Source of the DNA: Tanypteryx hageni
Taxonomy: Eukaryota > Arthropoda > Insecta > Odonata > Petaluridae
Assembly: GCA_028673005.1 (NCBI GenBank)
Contig: CM054115.1
Coordinates: 108,826,672 to 108,890,671 of the forward strand
Reading direction: 5' to 3'
Length of the DNA: 64,000 nucleotides
Shown here piece by piece: positions 49,001-58,000 of this stretch (the first letter of the stretch is position 1; every line of letters begins with the position of its first letter). A program made the translations under genes and the position numbers. The notes beneath the pieces are model-generated. The model was not told the DNA's origin and did no database searches. It saw only the letters and a program-made list of their open reading frames with translations.

Positions 49001-52000
49001 TTAAAAACCCATGAACGATCTTCCGTGCATCTTAAGTCTATGTATTATTGGGTACAAATGGAAAAAAATTTAAAAACAGGAAATACAATTTATAAATCTA
49101 TGGAGAAAATGATAGAATTTGAAGCTGAGTGCTTGCGTCATGTTTTTAAACGAATAATAGCTGCAATTCTGTATTTGGCTGAATGTAATTTAGCGTTTCA
49201 AGGAACAGTTGACAAACTATATACACCTCATAATGGAAACTTTTTAGGGCTTGTTGAACTAATTGCACAATTCGATCCAGTTTTAAAAGATCATTTAATC
49301 CGATTTTCAGAAAAAAAATTAAGGGCAAAAACAAAATACGTATTTTTCTCACATTGTTCAAAATGAATTAATCAATGATATGGGAATAAAAATAAGACAT
49401 ACAATAGTGAGTATGGCAGAAAAAGCAAAATATTACTCCATCATTCTTGATTGCACAACCGATATTAGCCATCAGGAACAATTATCTATAATTTTCCAAT
49501 TTGTGCATGTCAGTGAAACTGATGTTGAAATAGAAAACATTTTGTTAAGTTTGTGGCTGAAAAGGATACTACAGGAAAAGGTTTATCTGAAAATATAAAA
49601 TCACTCTCAAAGCAGCTATATTTACAACTATCAGATTGTCGTGGCCAAGGATATGATAACGGTGCTAATATGAAGGGGGCTTATAGAGGTGTGCATGCAT
49701 ATATTTCGAATGAAAAACCCTAAAGCATTTTACATTCCTTTGCGTGTCATAACTTAAATTTAATTCTTGGAGACATCGCGAAGTTGTCAATAACAGCTGT
49801 TAATTTCTTTAATGTTTTGAAAAACATTTATACAATATTTGCTGCTTCTACATCCTAGTGGGATACATTACAGAAATATGTGAAACATTTAATGCCAAAA
49901 CCTTTATCTGATACAAGGTGGGAATGTAGAATAGACAGTGTAAAAGCTATCCGTTTTCAAATGCCAGAATTTTTAAAAGCCCTGAAGGAACTTACTGAAA
50001 CAATTTTTGAGAATAGTATTAAGGTGGTTATAAATTATATTTATGAACACTTAGATTCATTTGAATTTATTCTAAGTCTTGTCATATGGTATGAACTTTT
50101 ATCAAAAGTAAATTTTGTAAGTAAATTATTACAAAATAAAACTATACATATGGATATAGCATTAAAACATATAAAAGAGCTGCTAGAATGTTTTTAGGAC
50201 TTCAGAAATTCTGGGTTTGGAAGCTGTTACAATACAGTAAAACAAATAGCAACCGAATTAGATATTGAAATAGAATTTAAAGAATGTCGTATGTGATGAA
50301 AAATTTTTGATTATCAAACCACTGATGTACCAAATGAAGACGCAGAGGAAAATTTTAGAATTAATTATTTTCTCATAATTGTAGACACTGCAATACAATC
50401 CATTAACAGGCGTTTTGAATTATATTCACATCACAAAGAAATGTTTTATTTTTTGTATAACCTCCACAAATTACAAGAGATGTCAGAAGATGAACCTAAA
50501 AACCATTCCAGAAATTTATATTTAAAATTAGACTCAGATTTAGACGAAATTGATTTATACGAAAAACTAAACTTGTTTAGAAAAAATGTTCCTGCTTACT
50601 TTTCATCCTTGGAAGTACTAAAATTTATAATTTAAAATAACTTGTCGGAAATTTATCCCAATGTCGTGATAGCTTTTAAGATATTATTAACGAGCCCAGT
50701 GACAGTTGCAACAGCAGAAAGATCCTTCTCTTAATTAAAACTTATTAAAAATTATTTAAGGTCTTGTATTTATCAAGAAAGATTGACATCACTGGCAATA
50801 ATATATATTGAACATCAAATTGCAAAAAATTTAAATTTTGACGGCATCATAGATTTGCAGCAAAAAGAGCCAGAAAAATTTTATGATGAATTAGGAAACA
50901 TAATATGATTGACTATGGATCATATTTCAATGTAATATATAATTATAATAAGTATATTTTTCCATTTATAGATCATTTTTATTTTATAAACCAGTTCTAT
51001 CCAAATTCAGATTACCTTAACTGATGCCACCCCTTTGGGTACTTCAGTTAGTTGACGTGAGAATTCTACTGATGCAGCCTATTCTAATTATTATCTTTTT
51101 TTCAATTGTGTGGGATGGCAAGCAAAAAAAAATAATTAGAATGATAGGCCCCGCATTCTTTTCTTGCACTCAGCTCCGCAAAATATGAAGCCGGCCGTGT
51201 ATGCCGTGCCACATACTAGTTCCATTTTTCGTTGCTTTCTTGTCACCAGTGCTAACGTCACTTTGTTTACCTTTCACTGCCCCAGTAATGCAAACAGAAC
51301 CAAATATTTTTATCTGAATACTAGGTATATAAGTCAACACACTTCTTTCACTTAACAAATATTTTTAATGAGATCTTAGTTCAGACAAAATTGAGGTCCC
51401 ATAAGATTGAAGTTATAAAAAATAAACACAGAAGTAAGTATCTCAATAAGGAATATATAAAAAATCAAGGTCCTGTATGATTAAAGTTTTGAATAAAACC
51501 TTAAAATAAGCATCTCAATAATGAGATGTTAATTTGATGATTAGAAAATGCAGGGGAAATTCCTCTCTGAAAATATGTGAAAATTTGCTTGATGTTCACA
51601 TGATCTGCAGGGCATCATATAGTATCATTATATGATATCTCTTTTGATTTTTAAAAATTTCAGCGGATAACTCTCATCATGACCTTAACAACCAAAAGAA
51701 TAAAAAATGAAGCTCTTTTCAATTCTGTCAGCCATCTCCAATGTTGTTCATCAAGAATTAATGTTTTTACTTTTATACTTGGCATACAAGTCAACCCAAA
51801 TTTTTTGAAAGATTCTTTAAAGCTTTTAAGGTCAACTTATATGCTGTGATATATGGTAGCTTCTTCAATCATATGATGAAAACATTATTAATTTTAATCA
51901 AGCATGTATATAATATGCTATGCAAAAAATTTGAGAATTCCATTAGAATAATGATATTTACCTCCACATGGACAAAGGCCTCTTGGTGACTCTCCAATAT

Positions 52001-55000
52001 AGTCAACAATGCCACTGTATGATGAAGCAGAAGAGGACACAAACCATGTAGAACTGTGAAGCTCCAGAGGTGCCTTGTAGCAGTCATATTTAATATACTG
52101 GCTACAGTGCAAAGAATGTGCAATTAACTCCTGAAGCATTTCTGCAGTAAACTCACGATAGCTGATGCTAAAGCTGAAATCATCCCACCCAGAACTGCGA
52201 ACATCCTGAATAATACAGTTATAATTTATATCATTGTAAAGTTATGATCAAATAGTTTCCCAAATTTACTTCCATATATTTAAGTTTTTATAAAAATGTC
52301 ATCCAATACAGGTATCCCTTGTTTAACAATGATACTCTTAATATATTTTCAAAGTTACTTCACTTATCAGGTATAGCCTATTTTGAGCTTAATGTTGGCA
52401 TGCATGATACATGCACATTGCAGTAATCTGCAACTACAGAAATCATGGAGGCATAGGCAAAACTAGGGGGAAGCTAGTTTATTAGTTTAACACAGTTTGT
52501 CAGCTTTACCCTTCTATGAGAGGTTTCAAAGTGTCCTTTCAGGAAATGATTTAACACAAAAAACAATCCAAGCCAGTGTAATTAACAATTACTTTCTTCT
52601 AAAGCAGGGGTGACCAAACCAAAGCTTGCAAGCTGTGGCTCTTCTAACTTAAAATACAGCTCTTTTAAATTTCCATTCGGAAGCATGTCAAAGCTTTTCA
52701 CTATCAAACATAAACACATTCAAGATGTGTAAAGGATGACTAAGGGACATGCATTTCTCTCTATTGCTTCAAATATAGTTTATGTTTACTGTTAATGAAT
52801 TTATATCCATGGGATGTGTGCCTTGCAGCTCTCCAGTATGTGAAGATTATTGTATGTGGCTCTGAAGATAAGTAGGTTTGTTTCTCAAACTATAATCATG
52901 CCCCCACAGGGGGCTGCAAAATTATTTCGAATGCAAGGTGAAATGCCAAAAAATAAAGTTTTCACAAATAATAAAATTTTATTAGGGAATTTTTAGAAAA
53001 ACGATGTGATAAAAATTATTAATAATTACTTAAGTTATAATAAGCTTCTTATTTTTACTATTTTCGATTCAAAGGGGGCAACATGATATTCAAGGGGGCC
53101 GCAACAATTGAAAGTTTAAGAACCACTGGGTTAGGCTATCCCTGATCTATAGACATGTTCAAATACAGTAGTATCCTTAGACTATTCTTGCTAGCATGCT
53201 CACACCAATTTAGATGAAAGTTAGTGCAACAGATCACTATAATGTTCTTCAAGATGTTTATGTTATATTTAAACAAATGTTGCAAAAGCTAAATGAGAAT
53301 TAGATAATAACTATGTAAAAATTCCACTTCAGGAAAAACAAAAAATAACTGGTTTCAACTATGAGCTAGCAAGGAGCAACACAAATATATATGGAAAAGG
53401 AGAGAAGTGTGGGAGAGTAAAGTACAGAATGGACAGGGCGAGGGGGAGGGAAAGGTTAAGTTGAGCTATGGGGGGAGTGGTGGGGATTCGGAAGAAACTA
53501 AGTAAGCAGAGGGGAATGAGTGGGAGGAATAAATTCATTGACGAAGTGAAATAGGGCTATGGAAATCCTACTTTGCCCAACACCTGCTTGAAAATAACAT
53601 GGATGTAGTTCATTTTGAAAGCAAAGGCCCTAGACTAAATCTTTTTGGGCCGTTAGAATTTTTGTTACATAGTAATGATAATACTCTTCAACCCACCAAT
53701 GAACTTATTCCCCCACTCACTCCCCTCTGCTTACTTTAATATTAATATAATAATATTAATATAATAATATTAATATAATAATATTAATATAATAATATTA
53801 ATTAATATAATATTAATTAATTAATTAATCAGGAGGTAAAAATATGCAAAATCAGGTAAAACCTGAAAAATAAATATCCTACTTATATTTAGGTAAATAT
53901 GGTACATGAAATTATTAAAGTAACTTAGAGTCTGATGATAAAAATGCAATTTTTTCATGAACCATGACAAATAATAATACTTTTTGGTGTGATATGCTTA
54001 CCACTTGACTGGGCAAGTTATGTTCAACAATGGTCTTTGTTGAGTCTTCAAGTGATTGAAACTCACACTTGACATGAGCAGGTGGAAACCTTCCATTACC
54101 ATCAATGTCAATGAGGTAAACATCTGGTTTAGTGTAACCCAAAAGAGCAAGTTCCTCACAGGTTTTTCGGTATTCAGCTGAAAGTAACAAAATTTATAAT
54201 AGCTTAATATTTGAAGGTGCTTATGATTCAATTAGTTGTCTCATTAAAGCTACAAAAATGAAACTCTTTTAAAGCTATGAATAAAAATACCATGTTCAAC
54301 ATATAAAATTAGAATAAAATGCTTATAATAGCCTTAATTTTATCATAATACAAGGTAATTTAAATCAATATAGATAACTTTCAACAATTCTAGCAAAACA
54401 AACATTCATTTAATTTAAATAAATTTACATAAAATAAATGACACAAAATATTTTTAATACCATAGCTAAAAGTGGCACTCACGTACCGTGAATAGCAAAA
54501 CAGTGACTCAGAGACGTGAGGATAATAAAAAATTAGATAACTTCAAATTCTCTGTACTACAACAAATATCCACTTCACAAACAATAAAAAACAATATATT
54601 ATTACAAACTGAAGATTTTAAATGGACCCCATATGTGATTAAACATATTTATATTCATTATACAAGCTCATCCCCTTTATATTGTAAATTGATGTGAAGC
54701 CTCAATTTCACAGCAATTGAGCTTTGTATTTCCAGTTCCTATTATGTAGTAGACAACTGGGTCAAATACATTTGATCTTTCATAGCATTGGGGTGTGTGA
54801 TCCAGGCCAAATCCATGAGACGCCATTTGCCATTACCATATGTAGTGAGATGCAACTGGCTCATTTTACATTAATCTCTCATAATTCGCAAAGTACTTGG
54901 ATTAGAAAAACGATACGATACCTCTTAGGTGACACTGCTGCTGCCAACAGGAAATCGAATATAACACAATGGCAAAATGACAAGGAAATGCTTACAACTA

Positions 55001-58000
55001 TATTGGAGTGACGTTATACAAAGCGGAAATATACAAAGATACTTAATGGAATTGTCCACTTGGAGGGATAACAAACGATACGAAAAGTAATGGACTAACA
55101 AAGAAATCTTCCGCTGGCTGGTTTAAGGCTCCTCTCTCTCTTTGTCCCCTTCCTCGCTCTCTCTCTCTCTCCGTCTCTCACTCAGGTTTGACACTCGTGA
55201 CTGCCGGCTGCCAGTCCGCGATGTTGTCAGATCGGAAGTCCACTAGTTTGGTCTGTTCTCCGGGAAGAGGGCACACCACTCGTGAAAGTCTATTGGTTAA
55301 ATCGCACGATGGTAGCAATCTCTTCTGGGCTAATGTCTGTTGCTTATAAAAGTAGAGACTCTGTATGTACACGCAAAGACGAAGTACTCGCCTTTGCAGA
55401 AGTACGAGCGTTTGCAGGGGTGCATGTGTTTGCAGGGGTTTGTCGTTTGCTGGAGTTCATCGTTTGATTGAGTTCGAACACAAAAACTTCTGGCGAACAC
55501 GAAAAACTGAGGAGGAACTCGATAAACTGTCAGAGGGTAAAATGCTGCAGTAGTAGAGTAATAAAAACAATGTATGTACTACTACTTTTTATATCGATTA
55601 TGAATTAGGTCAGTGACATCCAAACTAGGGCCCGCTGACCACATCGGGCTCACCCAGTGTCTTCATCTGGCCTGCCATGAATTTAACAATTGAAGGACAC
55701 AATGAAACAAAATGTAAATAGAAAATCATAAAAACAATACATTCTGTGTTTACCCCTCTATTCCCATAATAGATAAATATATTTAAAAGAAATTAAATCA
55801 TAGTGACCTATAACTAAACCTTTTAGTTTCCTTAAATTATCCTTATAATTTATTTTCAACTGGGTGAGGCCCACGAAGAGTGTGAAAATGGGTTATGTGG
55901 CACATGATGAGTGCAGAAATTGGTTATGTGACTCCCAAGCCAAAACATTTAGCTGCCACTGAATTAGGCCATTAAAATTAAAGGCATTATTCTCATTCTA
56001 AAATATTTTAAGAGACTGCATCATTTTGAATAACCCCATATTTGGTAAAAATATTTACTCGACCACAAAACCAGAAGTAAAGAAATAATAATAAAGGGAA
56101 AATTGTAAGTTACTATTTAGCATATGATAGATTCCCTTCCAGTATTATCTTTACATGTTATATTATTCAATACATTTTTTGACCTATTTAAGGCTATTTT
56201 ATCACAGAGCCATAATAATGATTTCAGCAATTTACTACACTACAGATGCAATTTAGCCTCTTTTAGACCCAGTCTCTGTATGGAGTATGGCTATATTAGT
56301 GGTGATATTTTTTAACTCCTCTTGAGTTAACTATTAGATATTTTCATTGATAAACATACATGATCTCATAGATAAATGTTTGAGCTTTCATTTTCTGTAA
56401 AGGAAAACATTCTATAATCAATGATTTTTCATTAGCAAAGTTAATGAAAATTATGCCAAACTCTGCTTGGAGTGCAGGGCAATCCTTTTGCAATCACCTA
56501 TGTATTCTTAATAAAATCTGATGTGGCCACCACATGACTTTCTCCATACCTGTAATATTACTAAAAATTCCAAATAGGTTAAATGATGATAAATATTTTA
56601 AGGAACTGCGAGAAAAATTCGAAGACCTTACAAAGAACAGACATAAACTCATACCATACTGATACTGGATATAGCCACAAAGCTGCAAAAATTTAGCATA
56701 AAAAGGAGTGTTATTAAGACGTAACTAAGCATCAAGCATTTATAAAATTCGCCTACAGGAGGTATGGTGGTAGCTAAAAAATATAATTTTTATATGGGAA
56801 AATGTTTCAAACAAACATTGTAGACAGTTAAATTTTCTACAACTTCTATTTCTAACTTTTATACATTGTTCATGCATTAAAGCAAATATTCCAAAAAAAT
56901 CTGATGTGGCCACCACATGACTTTCTCCATATCTGTAATACTTCTAAAAATTCCAAATAGGTTACATAATAATAAATATTTTAAGAAACAGGAAATTTTA
57001 GACTTTACAAAGAACAGAAATAAACTCAAACCTTAGCCTTCTGATATTGGATATAGCTACAAAACTCCAGCAATTAAGAAAAGAAAAAGGAGCATTACTA
57101 AGACGTAACTAAGCGTCAATTGTTAACAGTCGTTGGTAGGTGGTGGTGGTGGCAGCTAAAAATATAAGATATCTCTTAAACAATGCATTATATGGAAAAA
57201 TGTTTCAAACAAAGGTTGTAGGAAATTAAGTTTACTACAACTTTTATTGCAATACATTTTTACATTTATCAAATATTAAAGCAAATATTTCAAAATAATG
57301 AATAAGTGACAAGAGTAAACACCCACTTCCAGTAGACCAATGTTTACCAAAAACTAATCAATTCTTGTGACTTTCATAAAAATGTTAAATATAAAATTTT
57401 GCATTGACCTGATTAATAGTTTTTGAGTTAGAGCACCCACAAAAAGCTATCACATATACATACTCGGACACACACACACACAGACATCATCGAGAAAATG
57501 GTCAAAATGTGTTCAGGGGACCTCAAAATGTGTATTTCCGTTGAAAGCTCGAAGTCAATTTTTTTCATGAGTACAATACTTTCCCCTACACTACGTATAT
57601 GGAGCAAGTAAAAATGGATGTGACAAGAGTAAACACCCCATTATGGTTGAACAATTTTTACCAAAAACTAATCAACTCATATCCCTTAAATAAAAAAGTC
57701 AAATACAAAATTTTGTGTTGATCTGATAAATAGCTTTTGAGTTGGAGCACCCACAAAATTCTTATCACATACACATAGACATCATCAAGATAATGGTCAA
57801 AACGTGTTCAGGGGACCTCAAAACATGTATTTCCATTGAAATCTAAAAATAATTTTTTCATGAAAACAATACTTTTCCCTATACTATGTATGGAGAAAGT
57901 AAAAAAACTTATGCAAACCAATTACACCATTTTTCAAATGTTTCTCCAGACAATGTAACATGATAAAAGAAATCTCTTAAGTTTTGACAACTTCTTTACT

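Larger units (their letters stand above)
47519..51335. mobile_element. Older element with inverted 115-bp ends around the hAT
   Basis: 47519-47632 and 51213-51335 are inverted relatives (CCCCAGTTATGCAAACAG against CCCCAGTAATGCAAACAG, TTTCTCGTTGCTTTCTT against TTTTTCGTTGCTTTCTT). About 530 bp of non-coding sequence separates the left arm from the inserted hAT, whereas the right arm follows it after 14 bp. Presumably the termini of a MITE or DNA element that the hAT later entered. Confidence 0.6.
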
